From Sclerotinia nivalis (Eukaryota > Ascomycota > Leotiomycetes > Helotiales > Sclerotiniaceae): a stretch of DNA of 64,000 nucleotides. The stretch lies in the NCBI GenBank assembly GCA_029531795.1, contig JAPEIS010000001.1, forward strand, positions 558,001 to 622,000, given 5' to 3'. A model generated the notes under the pieces. The model saw only the letters and a program-made list of their open reading frames with translations, ran no database searches and was not told the origin of the DNA. Shown piece after piece: positions 49,601 through 59,704 of this stretch (the first letter of the stretch is position 1; each line of letters begins with the position of its first letter). Both the position numbers and the translations under genes were made by a program.

Positions 49601-50540
49601 ATAATTTTATATTCAAATATAGATACAAAAATATCATTACAATATATACTGATATTTCATCTACTTTAAACGGAATCGGAATTGGTATCGGGATTACAAT
49701 TATTCTATCGAATAATCAAATATCATATTAGGAAATCATTAATATTGAAATAAATCAGTTTGTTTACAATGATAAACTTCTTAAAATCATTAAAGTAATC
49801 GAATATACTAACTCTATTGTTTAATCAAACAAGAAATTCAAAATCTATTCAGATAATCAAACCAGATTATACCAATTGAAAACATCCTCTAATACTTCTG
49901 ACTAAATATACCAAATTAAAACAATTAAAGCTATAAAAACTCTTTTTAGAAAAGAAGCTAAAATCTCTTTTAATTGAATTCCAAGATATACTTTTGTTGA
50001 AAGAAATAAATTGACCAATACTTTAACAAAAGAAACTACAAAACAAAGATCATTATCAAACGAAACCAATTTTACTTTATTAAAAATAAATATCAAAAGA
50101 ACGAAATCCGAAAAATAAAAATCCCTTTTTAATTCATCCAAATCAATTTATTCAAAAATATACTCCTGGAAAACTAATTCAAAAATCGAAATTCCAGAAA
50201 ACACCAAAAGAAGTTCTATTAACGCTTTATTTCAATTTAAAATCGGATACAGATACTTCAAATCCTACTTACAACGATTCAGAATCTCATCAAATAATAA
50301 TTGTAAATATAAAAAGAAAGAATCTCCAGATCATCTTTTCTTCAATTACTCTTTATACAAATCAATTAGAAGAATACTCAAAACAAATAATCCTATTTCT
50401 CGATTTTCTATAAAATATCTACTTTATATCAAAATAGGAATCATCAAAACCCTTGAATTTATCGAAACAACAAAAATAGCCATTAGACTATAACATCTTG
50501 CTAGAATACAAAAGAATATAAAATAAAAAAATGAAAAAGA
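46680..50540 (+). pseudogene. Tad1-like LINE, ORF2: endonuclease, reverse transcriptase, RNase H
   Basis: The APE-type endonuclease is visible (KDFNFHHPWWDPFF, TDQLTEWFEDYNLI, LDLTLA, then SNHLGI near 47330). Reverse transcriptase follows (IIALLNCLNKINEKIL, NIKGAFDYISKNRF, NIGIPQGSPISLILF, LSYIDDIVLITYSS with YIDD intact near 48750), then a C-terminal RNase H with IYTDISSTLNGIGIG near 49650. The longest open pieces are 48370-48579 and 49339-49731. An A-rich tail region ends near 50540. Numerous stops show it is dead. Confidence 0.85.
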
Positions 50541-50700
50541 AAAGAATGAACTAGAAAAAGATAATTAATTGGATTAATTTGATCAATTTGGTTATTTTGA
50601 TCAATTTACCCCTTTATACAGAATAAATCGTTTCAACTTCAAATTATATCATATTTCATTTATTATTTTCTTTATTATATACAAAAGTATTTATAAAGCA
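50541..50700. other. End of the LINE and transition to gene-bearing DNA
   Basis: It contains an imperfect tandem repeat of (t)tttgatcaattt (50578-50608) and AT-rich DNA with no gene. Confidence 0.45.
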
Positions 50701-50709
50701 GACTTTGTT

Positions 50710-50908
50710 CCCCAAGATTAGTTTTCACTTCCCCCATTCAAAATTAGTAAATTAAGGCTATCTCAATCTCCCCAAATTGTACTAGCTACAGTCTAATACA
50801 GCCAGCATTTCACCAATTGTTATTTGTTAGGAGCCTACAAAGCTTCTAGCCATCTTAGATAATCTTAGACTCAGTGTAGACGTTAATTTAATCAATCAAT
50901 CAATCAAG
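50710..50908 (+). repeat. SINE-like dispersed repeat, copy 1
   Basis: About 200 bp closely similar to 57868-58067: it shares attagttttcacttccccc, tgttagga, cttctagcc and the run cagtgtagacgttaattt before a tail of (aatc)n at 50891-50908. A 3' simple-repeat tail in both copies and in the same orientation suggests a target-primed (SINE or LINE 3'-end) element. No clear target duplication was found around this copy. Confidence 0.75.
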
Positions 50909-50931
50909 TAAGAAAGCTAAGATGATGGTCA

Positions 50932-52831
50932 TTATACCCGCTTCCTCACTTGTATCATCTCAGAAGCATTCGGAAATACAGCCCCTTCAATGTGCATACT
51001 TGGCGGCGTCCCCAGCCCTGTATAGTCCCAACGAATGTCATATTCCGTGATAAGCTTCGTGAATATAATTTTGATCAGGCGGACAGCAAAGAAGCGACCA
51101 GGGCACACATGACTTCCCAACCCAAATCTAATATCTTGTCAGCTAGCTCGGGAAAAAAATATCATGTGGGGCGCACGGACAAGCTACGTACGCAGGATTA
51201 GCGGCGTGGGCATGAGATGCGGCCCATTTATTGACGCCATCCTCATTGCGCGCATCGGCTTGCGCAAGATTCAAGTAACGGCGGCCATCGAAGACGTCAG
51301 GCTGTGGGAAGATAGCAGGATCACGAAGGTAGGAGCTTATGGGGAAGGCGACGCGGGTTCCAACAGGGAGTGTAAGCCCATCATAGAAGGTGAAAGGAGA
51401 GCCACAGACGACACGCTGTATTCCCACTAAATTTCACAGTTAGCCCCTGTGAAACAGGCCAGAAAGAGAAGAATGAGAAACAGAAATTGTATCTTGTGTA
51501 TCTCACATTCGTTATTCGGATGTAGCCTATTGGTTTCTCGGATGAAACTGTCTTGCAGGGGGAGGAAATCAACGATCTTATGACTGAAGCCAAACTTTGC
51601 AATAGCAGCATCCGCTTCTTGCCGCAGTGGGTCCAAGTACTCGGGATATGCGAGCATCTTCCACACCATCTGCGTCACTGCAATGCCCGTCGGCGTGTGT
51701 GAGGCTCCGAGAAGATGAACCAACTCGTGTGACATTCGCCAAAGCGGCAGCGAACCACCCTTTGTCTTCTCAATTGGAAAGTCACGCAGCATCTTGAGGG
51801 TCCACTCGATACAATCGATGCGCGGAGTGCGGTCTTTGTTTTGCTCTATGTCATCGATGCGTGCGGCAATTTTGGCGGAGACAATGTCGATAACTTTGCG
51901 CTGACGCACACGTTGATAATAGGAAAATGGACCAGCTAGCAGGTCGCGGAATAAGCCCAGGGGGAGAGTTAAGAGGAGCCCGCCCGTGAGTCCGTGACCT
52001 TGAAAGTAGCTGTATGATGCTTTGCAAAAAGCTGTGTCCCGTGACAGCTCCTCACCAACGATGATTTTGGAGGCAATGCGGTGGGCTATATTGCATAGCG
52101 CTGTAAAGGTGGGAACAAACTTGTATGCTACATATTTGAGTTGGTTGTGGACGGGTGGGAGGTGGGATGACAGAAGTGCTTACTTTCGCAATCGCCAAAC
52201 TCTTCTTCGAAAGCGTGCCTTGCTTCATCAATGCAGAGACTTGTTGCTTCCGCTGCTACCAGATTAGCTGCATCTTACACACAATGACAGCCCGACTCAC
52301 GCAGATGGGGGTTTAGCCCCTTTTTGACTGTGTAAACCATTCGATCGCTGTCAAACAGATCTCCAATCCAATATTTCAAAAAGAAGACCTAGTTCGCCAC
52401 CCATACCATTAGACCTTTGGCAAAACAGAAGGCATGAATGAGACTTACATCCTTCACACTTTCAAAGAATCTCAAGTGGTGTCGCTCCGCACGTTTGATA
52501 TCGTTCAGATATTTTGGGGGAAGGACGGTATATTCCTGGCCCCAATAGTTCATGCGAAAAGGTTTGCCTTGGGCCTTGCTTATCTGAATCGAGGTTAGGA
52601 ACAAAGGTATGATTCAGGGAAGGTGTGACGGTTTGAGGGATTAAACGAACATACAATCTGATAACCATAATCGACGAGTTCAGATATCGGATTCGACCAC
52701 CGAACTACGTGTTTCCATTGCCGTCGGACAGTCGGGAAAGCACTAGAGTGCCAGCGTGAATAGATCCTTGTAAGTAGCCACAGAAAGCTCAAAGACAACA
52801 TCAATGCCCAAACCAAAAAACCTAAAAACAT
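50932..52831 (-). CDS. Cytochrome P450 monooxygenase 1 of the cluster
   Basis: complement(join(50932..51127,51192..51426,51507..52127,52184..52273,52301..52388,52449..52583,52655..52831)), 513 residues, seven exons with all phases closing. One N-terminal membrane anchor (about 1-22, FLVWALMLSLSFLWLL) places it in the ER. Motifs: I-helix LVHLLGASHTPTG in place of AGxDT, K-helix FIRETNRLHP (ExxR), and heme loop FGLGSHVCPGRFF with Cys457. It resembles fungal secondary-metabolism P450s. It pairs with the P450 at 61350: equal exon count, equal intron phases (0,0,1,1,1,2) and same motif set. A TCGGN3CCGA site lies 115 bp upstream of its ATG. The substrate is unknown. Confidence 0.88.
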
Positions 52832-53371
52832 GGTGCTTCAAAGGTATGATTTTCATATAAAATTGTGCGACGTCTTGGCAGATATATTCCAAGCTTGGAG
52901 CACTGCCACCCGTGATTCTGGCTATAGGCCTTTCAGAATATTTTATCGGCTGCCGAAAAACAAGTAAAGGTCAAAAAATGCGCAACACGAAGAGAGGATC
53001 TATTAAGGACCGTATGTGAATATCATAGCGAGGCCGATGTTATACAACAATGTCGAAGATTTTAGGTTACTCAAGACTGGAAATACCCTAATGAGAGACT
53101 TACATGCCCGTGACGACAAGCCGCCGAATTCAGAGCAAAAAGCATAAAATGAATGCAATATTACGGTTTGGCAGATATCCATGAATAGTCAAAGGCGCAA
53201 GAACAACGGATAAAACATCTAGCATTTAACTATGGAAACTAAGAGTCACAATATACCTTTACAGGATAAATAGCAGCTACAGAGAGATCCTTGTGCAGCA
53301 TATTGTGGCTTAGTCTCTGAGGCAGCACCATATTACAGCTTTTGATACATGAAGACATTAGTCTAAGATGA
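52832..53371. other. Promoter region of P450 1 and 3' flank of the 7TM gene
   Basis: About 540 bp with no gene. It carries the palindromic site at 52946-52956 and otherwise mixed sequence. Confidence 0.5.
52946..52956. promoter_or_regulatory. TCGGN3CCGA palindrome upstream of P450 1
   Basis: TCGGCTGCCGA, an exact match to TCGGN3CCGA, the type of site described for Zn2Cys6 regulators such as GliZ. It ends 115 bp upstream of the P450 start on the minus strand. Confidence 0.7.
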
Positions 53372-54695
53372 CTAGAACTCCGTGTTGTTTGCCCTCAAAG
53401 GTACTGGCTCAAGGTCGTCGGTGTAAACATCTTGACTTCTTTTGGAATGAGACTTTCTAGCATCACCATATGGTTCACTCCGATTGTTTTGCGAAGGGTG
53501 GTCGGTAAGCTCAACGCTACCAAACGAGTTGCTGCGGCCTGTGAGTCTACTGAGGAGATTGCGAGTGGCCGTGAATGCTTGTGTCTTGGATATCCGGACC
53601 CATAATGAAGGTGTTGCGGGGAGTGAGGCGGTAATCATCGCGATGGCGGGTTCGTAGATGCTGCACACGATTAGATTCCCAAGATCCATAGTTAAAGATT
53701 AAGATTCTACATACACTAGAACCAATGGGACGAGAACCTGGGTCCAGATTGCATTCGGGTTCACAGTAGTCACGACACGGTAGTACAGAGTGATAATACT
53801 GCAAACAAGAGCACTTTATTTTACGTTAGTTAGATCTTAAACACCAACAGTTAACTCACAGTATTCCCGTCAAAAATACGACGATGACTCCAAGCTTGTG
53901 ACGAGTTGTCATGTGCAGAGTCCAGATATTCACAATGGCGATTGCCATCACATAAACATCGAGAGTTAAGTTGACAGAGGCTGAGGCTTTCGCTATTTTG
54001 ACTTGGGTGTCGACCGAACATGGGCTATGTCTATAAGGTCCGCAGTGGATACCAGTGTAAAGCACATTTATGGAATAGAACAGAAATACAACCGTAATAC
54101 CGAGGTAAATACAATAGGCTGTTATGGGTCGGGCAATTCGTGGGAATATCTTCAACAAGAGGAATAAGATCGAAAGCTTGGCGAACCCATTCGGCACAGG
54201 ACCAAGGAGTAGGTAGACAAACAACCTCTGTTGGTTGTGTCAGTACTTTTGTCAACTAATCAGTGGTGTGTCTACTCACTTTTGCTAATTTTGGATCTTC
54301 TATCGCAGCTGGTGAGGCTGATCCGGTACTTAACCCTGAGTCGTAGAAAACTAGGAGTACTATGTTAGTGTTTGAACTTGACCAACAAGTAGCAACAACT
54401 GACCCGAAACAATGACCGCGGCGTCTGCAATTACAAAAAACTATCAGCTAATTAGCATTGCGCATAGATTACTTGCAGTGGTTGTTATACTCACAGAGCC
54501 AATCATCGCCATTAGATCATCCATCCCAGGTTGTTTGGTAATAAATGCCTTTGTATACACTTTTGCAGCCACGATGAGAAACATGATGATGGTAATGGCA
54601 AGAACTGCAGCGACAGGATTGGCACTTAGAGACTCTGCGGGTGGCGGGCCAGGTTGGGCTGCTTGTCGCACCGCGAGAGGATTAAGAAAGTCCAT
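53372..54695 (-). CDS. Rhodopsin/SAT4-domain seven-transmembrane protein
   Basis: complement(join(53372..53660,53715..53798,53860..54227,54280..54359,54404..54424,54491..54695)), 348 residues. Membrane segments are evident: AVLAITIIMFLIVAAKVYTK, AVIVSVLLVFY, KLSILFLLLKIF, YCIYLGITVVFLFYSINVLY, LTLDVYVMAIAIVNIW, LGVIVVFLTGIL and VLVPLVLVIYEPAIAMI. The family is widespread in fungi as rhodopsin-domain or PTH11-related integral membrane proteins with no proven ligand. A hydrophilic Ser/Arg/Asp-rich tail (about 280-348) would be cytoplasmic. The 21-nt second exon and the use of donor gtataa are needed to keep frame and a full second membrane segment; that detail is less certain. A sensing role for the cluster is inference. 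Confidence 0.72.
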
Positions 54696-55212
54696 GATCA
54701 ACGATAGAGCACAATAGAATTATCAATAAAAGTAAAAATTCGAAATCTAAGCAGAAGTAGTCTGATGTAGATAACGGTAGGCAGAGGTCTGGGACTGGAT
54801 ATGTTTTCTTATGGACATTACAATTCACATCACGTTGAGTAGGATTGTTAAATTGTAAGATTGTACTGTACAATTATAATGATGGTGTGATGACTGCATA
54901 TTGATTTTTGCTTACTGCTGATTCCCTACCAATAATGCAGAGATTGTGGAGGAGCAAAGGCGAAATCCTACTGTCAAGAGGTTTTTTTTTGAGATGACCC
55001 GAACAAGTACCAATACTGACATTTCGGGATGATAGGGATTGATCCCCAGACTTCAGCCAACGACAGTACCTAACGGTTGTTTCGTGCTGCGCCACCATAT
55101 ACCACGGTGGCTGATCCGATGCAACTGTACCCTCCAATATCCGAACCTTGAAACTTGAAAGTAACCTACCTATACAGATCCTAGATATATCTACCTAGGT
55201 GGGCAAAATCTC

Positions 55213-55223
55213 TCGGGGCCCGA
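55213..55223. promoter_or_regulatory. TCGGN3CCGA palindrome, copy 1 upstream of the MFS gene
   Basis: TCGGGGCCCGA, extended by C and G to the 13-bp inverted repeat CTCGGGGCCCGAG. Confidence 0.7.
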
Positions 55224-55289
55224 GACAAAGTAAGCGACTTTTTATAAATCAAATCAACATCGCATTTAGGCTTTATATACCAAACGCTT

Positions 55290-55300
55290 TCGGGGCCCGA
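55290..55300. promoter_or_regulatory. TCGGN3CCGA palindrome, copy 2 upstream of the MFS gene
   Basis: TCGGGGCCCGA, identical core to the site at 55213, inside a short repeated context (cggggcccgagac). Confidence 0.7.
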
Positions 55301-55593
55301 GACTATAAGTTCGCAACATTTTCTTCTTGTAGATGCGTATGCATGGAACCTGGTTGATGTAACACAATACATCAGGGGCAAAGAAAAGCTACCCATTCAT
55401 TGGTTAAATACGATGTTTTCTTATTAGCTGATACCAACCGATTGCCTTGGCCAAACGGGCATTCTTAATGGTTCGGCTCTTAGACTATCTTGTACGAGCG
55501 AGCTTTTCCTCTTTCCAGTAGCGTTTGCTCTTAAATCAAAACCTCTTTCGTTTTTAACTCCTGCTTTCTTTCGTACTAGCACATCCAGAAATC

Positions 55594-57468
55594 ATGAGCG
55601 ATCTTTCGACTAGCGCTCCCGTCTTACAGGATGTTGAGATGTTGGAAAAGTCTCTTTCCAACAGTTTCAATGACGATACAGGAAAGCACGAACAGTCGAA
55701 AGCCGTAGACGCGGCTGAGCCCACAGCGGATGGTCAGGAGAATTATCTACCCATGGGGCCTCGACTTTATATGATCACAGCTAGTTTGATGCTTGGCGTC
55801 TTTTGCGTGGCGCTGGATAACAACGTGAGTTGCCGTGATTCGACGTTAACGTCGGCAGCTAATTCAGACAATAAAAGATTATTGCTGTAGCTATTCCACG
55901 TATCACTGATGAATTCCACGCACTGAACGACGTGGGTTGGTACGGCTCTGCATATCTTCTGCCTGGCTGCGGTATGTTCTCAACAAATCTCCACACATGA
56001 CTCGTCATTGATACAAATATTGCAGGTTTTCAACTCTTGTTTGGCAAGCTCTACTCACTGTTTAGCGTAAAATGGGTCTACCTCTTTGGTCTTCTCCTGT
56101 TCGAAGTTGGAACTGTAATATGCGGGGCGGCGCCCAACTCGATTGCGCTCATCGTTGGCCGTGCCATCGCCGGTATAGGTAGTGCAGGGCTGTTTACTGG
56201 AGCAATGTTAACAATTGCACATACGGTACCGCTTGCTAAACGCCCTGCATTTATGGGTATAGTCGGAGGCACTTATGGTATTGCTTCTGTAGTTGGTCCA
56301 CTGGTGAGATTAATTAAATCTTGCAAAGTAGCCGTGTTACTGACAATATTGCAGATTGGGGGAGCCTTTACAAATCGGGTTACCTGGCGCTGGTGCTTTT
56401 TTATCAATTTACCTTTTGGAGGAATCACTATGATTGGTATACTGTTTTTCCTGAAATTGGAGGAAAAGCCTGCAGCCTTCCAACAGCCATGGTTCACGGT
56501 GTTGAAAAGGTTGGACCCTATTGGAAGCATCCTCTTTGTTCCTGCCATTATTTGTCTTCTTCTTGCTCTCCAGTGGGGGGGAGTGACATATGCTTGGTCG
56601 AGTGGACCGGTCATTGCATTGTTGGTAGTTTTCGCCGTGGCCTTGATTGGATTCATCGTTCTACAAGTTTTCATCGGTGATGACGCTACTTTACCTGCAA
56701 GAATTATCTCTCAGCGCAGCATCGCCTTTGCGTCGCTGTTCAGTTTTTGCCTAGGGGCCTCTTTCTTCATTGTTACATACTACATGCCAATCTGGGTAAG
56801 GTATTTCCTATTGGGTAAAAAGATTTATGTAGGCTAATAACTCAAAGTTTCAAGCTATTAAAGGTGTGCAGCCAGTCACCTCTGGAATCGACTTTCTCCC
56901 TTTTATCCTCCCTGAAATCACCGGCGTCATGCTCTCCGGTGGCTTAGTTTCGGCTTTTGGTTACGCCAACCCCTTCTTTATTGCTAGCAGCATTATAATG
57001 AGTATTGGCGCAGGCCTTTGCACTCTTTTCACAGTGCATGCTTCGCAAGGTGCGTGGATTGGCTACCAATTCATCTGGGGCATCGGGATCGGGATCGGCT
57101 TTCAGCAAGGCACGGTGGTGGCGCAAACGGTTCTTCCGCTCAAGGACATAGCTGTTGGTACTGCAGCAGTACTCTTCGTGAATCTTTTCGGTGGCGCCAT
57201 CTTCGTTGCAGTGGCCCAGAATATTTTTGCGAGCAACCTTATTCATAAGCTATTGGCGCTCAATATACAGGGTCTGGATCCCCACGCTATTCTATATGCC
57301 GGCGCTACAAATTTGCGGGACGTGGTAGGGCCCGAACATATAGAAAAGGTGCTAGTGCAGTATAATGACGCTATTGTGAAAGTCTTCCAACTTGGTCTGA
57401 TTATGTCCTGCCTCAGCATTGTGGGTGCTCTTGGGGTAGAGTGGAAAAGTATTAAGAAGGAAACATAG
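55594..57468 (+). CDS. MFS drug/toxin exporter (DHA-type) of the cluster
   Basis: join(55594..55824,55878..55971,56026..56303,56355..56795,56848..57468), 554 residues. A hydrophilic N-terminus (about 55 aa) precedes the first helix [19 protein letters not shown]. Motifs of the DHA2 type follow: [38 protein letters not shown] (motif A position), [15 protein letters not shown] (motif B), [12 protein letters not shown] after helix 5, and [16 protein letters not shown] in the C-terminal half. The length and hydrophobic pattern suggest 14 helices. Such proteins export fungal metabolites across the plasma membrane using the proton gradient. It is divergent from the 7TM gene and has two TCGGN3CCGA sites in its promoter. 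Confidence 0.9.
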
Positions 57469-57811
57469 GGCTTTGCAAGTAGTAAAAACCTCGTAGGCTT
57501 GGGGAAAATAGTCAGATTCATTTGGCGAAGTGAGCCCGATGCTTTTATTACTAGGTTTCGGGAGGAGATGAAGTCATGTGAGGGGCGGGTTCATATCAAA
57601 TGTGTGCTATCTGGAGTCAGAGATCTGCCGAGGAAATACACATGTAGAAGATGGATGGGGGCTTGAGTTATATTATGATCTGTGAAGGTAGAATGTCCCA
57701 ATCTTATCAGCTATATTAGGGCCAATCTATGGAACAGGAAGGGATTAATATTACTAGCATTTAATTCATAACTTCATACAAGATATTTGTTTTTTCATTT
57801 CACACCAATAG
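57469..57811. other. 3' flank of the MFS gene, nothing recognised
   Basis: 343 bp without coding signal; probable terminator region of the MFS transcript. Confidence 0.4.
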
Positions 57812-58081
57812 AATGAGCCATATAATTCCTTACGATATGCTTCGGCGTTTGTAGGGCGGGATCCATCCCCCAGGATTAGTTTTCACTTCCCCCACTCAAT
57901 TCAAAAGATTGAGTCTATCTCAATCGTTCAAATCATGTATTTAGCCAGGCCCATAAGCCAGCTTACCTTCATTATATTATCTGTTAGGACCTCGCAAGAG
58001 CCTCTAGCCGTCTTAGATAGTCTTAGATTCAGTGTAGACGTTAATTTAATCAATCAATCAATCAATCAATGAGCCATATAA
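57812..58081 (+). mobile_element. SINE-like insertion, copy 2, with 14-bp target duplication
   Basis: The sequence aatgagccatataa occurs at 57812-57825 and again at 58068-58081, exactly flanking 242 bp (57826-58067) that end in (aatc)n. The last 200 bp match the repeat at 50710. A perfect 14-bp duplication plus simple-repeat tail shows insertion by target-primed reverse transcription. I did not find convincing tRNA-type A and B boxes, so it may instead be the truncated 3' end of an unseen LINE. It sits 183 bp upstream of the flavoprotein start codon. Confidence 0.82.
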
Positions 58082-58150
58082 ACGGGTAATTTGTTAGTTC
58101 ATTATATAGCTAGCCTCACTGGTCCTAGAATGAACTATACATTCAGCAAC

Positions 58151-58161
58151 TCGGTGACCGG
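58151..58161. promoter_or_regulatory. TCGGN3CCGA-like site upstream of the flavoprotein gene
   Basis: TCGGTGACCGG matches CGGN3CCG fully and the 11-bp consensus except for the last base. It ends 103 bp upstream of the start codon, between the SINE-like insertion and the gene. Confidence 0.5.
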
Positions 58162-58264
58162 GTCTAAATCACCACTTTCTTACGTTATACACGAGATTTA
58201 TATAAGAGAGCAAGTTCAATTTTTTAAGCTCCCCAAAATATTTGAATTCTTACCCTAGTCCATA

Positions 58265-59285
58265 ATGAAATCGTTAATTGTTGCTGACGTCCTCATAATT
58301 GGCGGCGGACCTTCGGGTCTGACCGCAGCCCTTGCTCTTGCACGCCAGCAGCACTCTGTAATTCTTTTCGACTCGTCGGAATACCGCAATGCGGCTCTTC
58401 AGAATCTCCATCTTTTACCTTCCTGGGAGAATAGGTCCTTCGGCGATTTCCTCGCCGCTGCTCAAGCAGATTTGCGAAATTATAAACACGTGCATATCAA
58501 GAAAGTCAAGATAGTTTCGGCTAGAAGGGTCAATGAATCGAAATGCTTCCAGGTACAAGATGCTTTTGGGACCGACTATCAGGGGCGAAAGATCATTCTG
58601 GCAAACGGCGTGGAAGAGGATTTCCCGGAGTTGGATGGCTATGCGGCATGTTGGGGGAAAGGAATGTAAGTATGACAAGGTGCCTCTGTGACTAATATTG
58701 ACATAATTAAGTTTCCACAACCTGTTTAGCAACGGCTACGAAGAAGCAACACAAATGAATCTTAGAAGCTCCGGTGTTCTCGCCATCCAAATGATTGCTA
58801 TACCAAAATACACTCTTCACATGGCTCATATGGCTGCTCAGCACACTCCCAATAACGTTACAATCTATACAAATGGCTCCCAGGAGCTAGAAGAATCTAT
58901 AATCGCCGCTTCGGGTCCATCTCCATCTTGGAAGTTTGATCATCGCCGTATACGCGTTGTTCAAATGCATCCAGGCAGTAAATATGGTATCGACGTCGTC
59001 TTTATGGATGGAAGTCTGGTGACTGAGGCGTTCCTTGCTCACAGTCCAAACACACGCCCAAGACCACCATTTCAAGAGCAGCTAGGTATTGAAGTGAACC
59101 CTATGGGTGATTATATGGTGAAGCACCCATTGACAGAAACGAGTGTAAGAGGAGTGTACACGGCAGGGGATTGTATGACGATGTTTAAGGTTGGCACGAA
59201 TGCCATTGCAAGTGGAGCCCAAACGGCCTCTTTTGTGGCCATTAAACTACAAGAGGAAAAGCATGGGATTGAGTCTATTTTCTAG
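58265..59285 (+). CDS. Thioredoxin-reductase-like FAD oxidoreductase lacking the CxxC pair
   Basis: join(58265..58665,58712..59285), 324 residues. FAD motif DVLIIGGGPSGL (about 7-18), the second FAD motif GVYTAGDCMTMF near the C-terminus, and the layout of the GliT/thioredoxin-reductase family are clear. Where GliT and relatives have the redox pair in a FHCLFCHGYEE-type loop, this protein reads FHNLFSNGYEE (Asn137, Ser140), so both cysteines are absent. The NADPH-binding half has GVLAIQM instead of a full GGGxSA motif. It therefore cannot form or break disulfides in the normal way and may act as a flavin oxidase or have a structural role. It lies in the metabolite cluster, downstream of the SINE-like insertion. 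Confidence 0.85.
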
Positions 59286-59704
59286 AGATGTGTGGGACCA
59301 ATAGCCACGTTGAAGCAAATTCAGACAATGCAATGTAAACACAGTTTCGTTAAAGAAAGTTGTAATTCGAAAAAAATCTGTTGATACTAAGCTGTTGTTT
59401 ACTGCCATCTAAGGACTCAAGGTACATGGTTAATTTTGTTGCGTTCATGGTAGAATAAACCATACATCCTGCTGCATTCCTCAGTGGTGACATCTTGCTA
59501 CTCGGTAGCCGAGCAGGTGAAGGACATGTAGACCGCAACATCGAGCTAAGAAATGTGAACATAGCACATATTTCGAAGGCTGAGCCCGACATGCTCTTGT
59601 TTCAAGTCTTACTTGTACCATAAAGTCCGTCTAGGTGTGTAATCCATAGCCATTGGAAAAACTGTTTAAGCCGTTACAGTAAGTGTTCATACACAACTAA
59701 TAGG
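59286..59704. promoter_or_regulatory. Promoter region of the acyltransferase gene
   Basis: 419 bp between the flavoprotein stop and the acyltransferase start. It includes the palindrome at 59502-59512. A minus-strand frame of 80 codons here has no known family and is not called. Confidence 0.45.
59502..59512. promoter_or_regulatory. TCGGN3CCGA palindrome upstream of the acyltransferase gene
   Basis: TCGGTAGCCGA, exact match, extended to CTCGGTAGCCGAG. It ends 193 bp upstream of the start codon. Confidence 0.7.

Larger units (their letters stand above)
54696..55593. promoter_or_regulatory. Divergent promoter region of the 7TM gene and the MFS gene
   Basis: About 900 bp with no gene, holding two identical TCGGGGCCCGA palindromes 77 bp apart. 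The MFS start is 304 and 381 bp away and the 7TM start 518 and 595 bp away. Confidence 0.6.

Noticed and set aside
56273..57246. Minus-strand frames of 100-133 codons under the MFS gene
   Set aside because: Complements of a hydrophobic transporter coding region; no family and no promoter.
58887..59075. Minus-strand frame of 62 codons
   Set aside because: Antisense shadow of the flavoprotein second exon.
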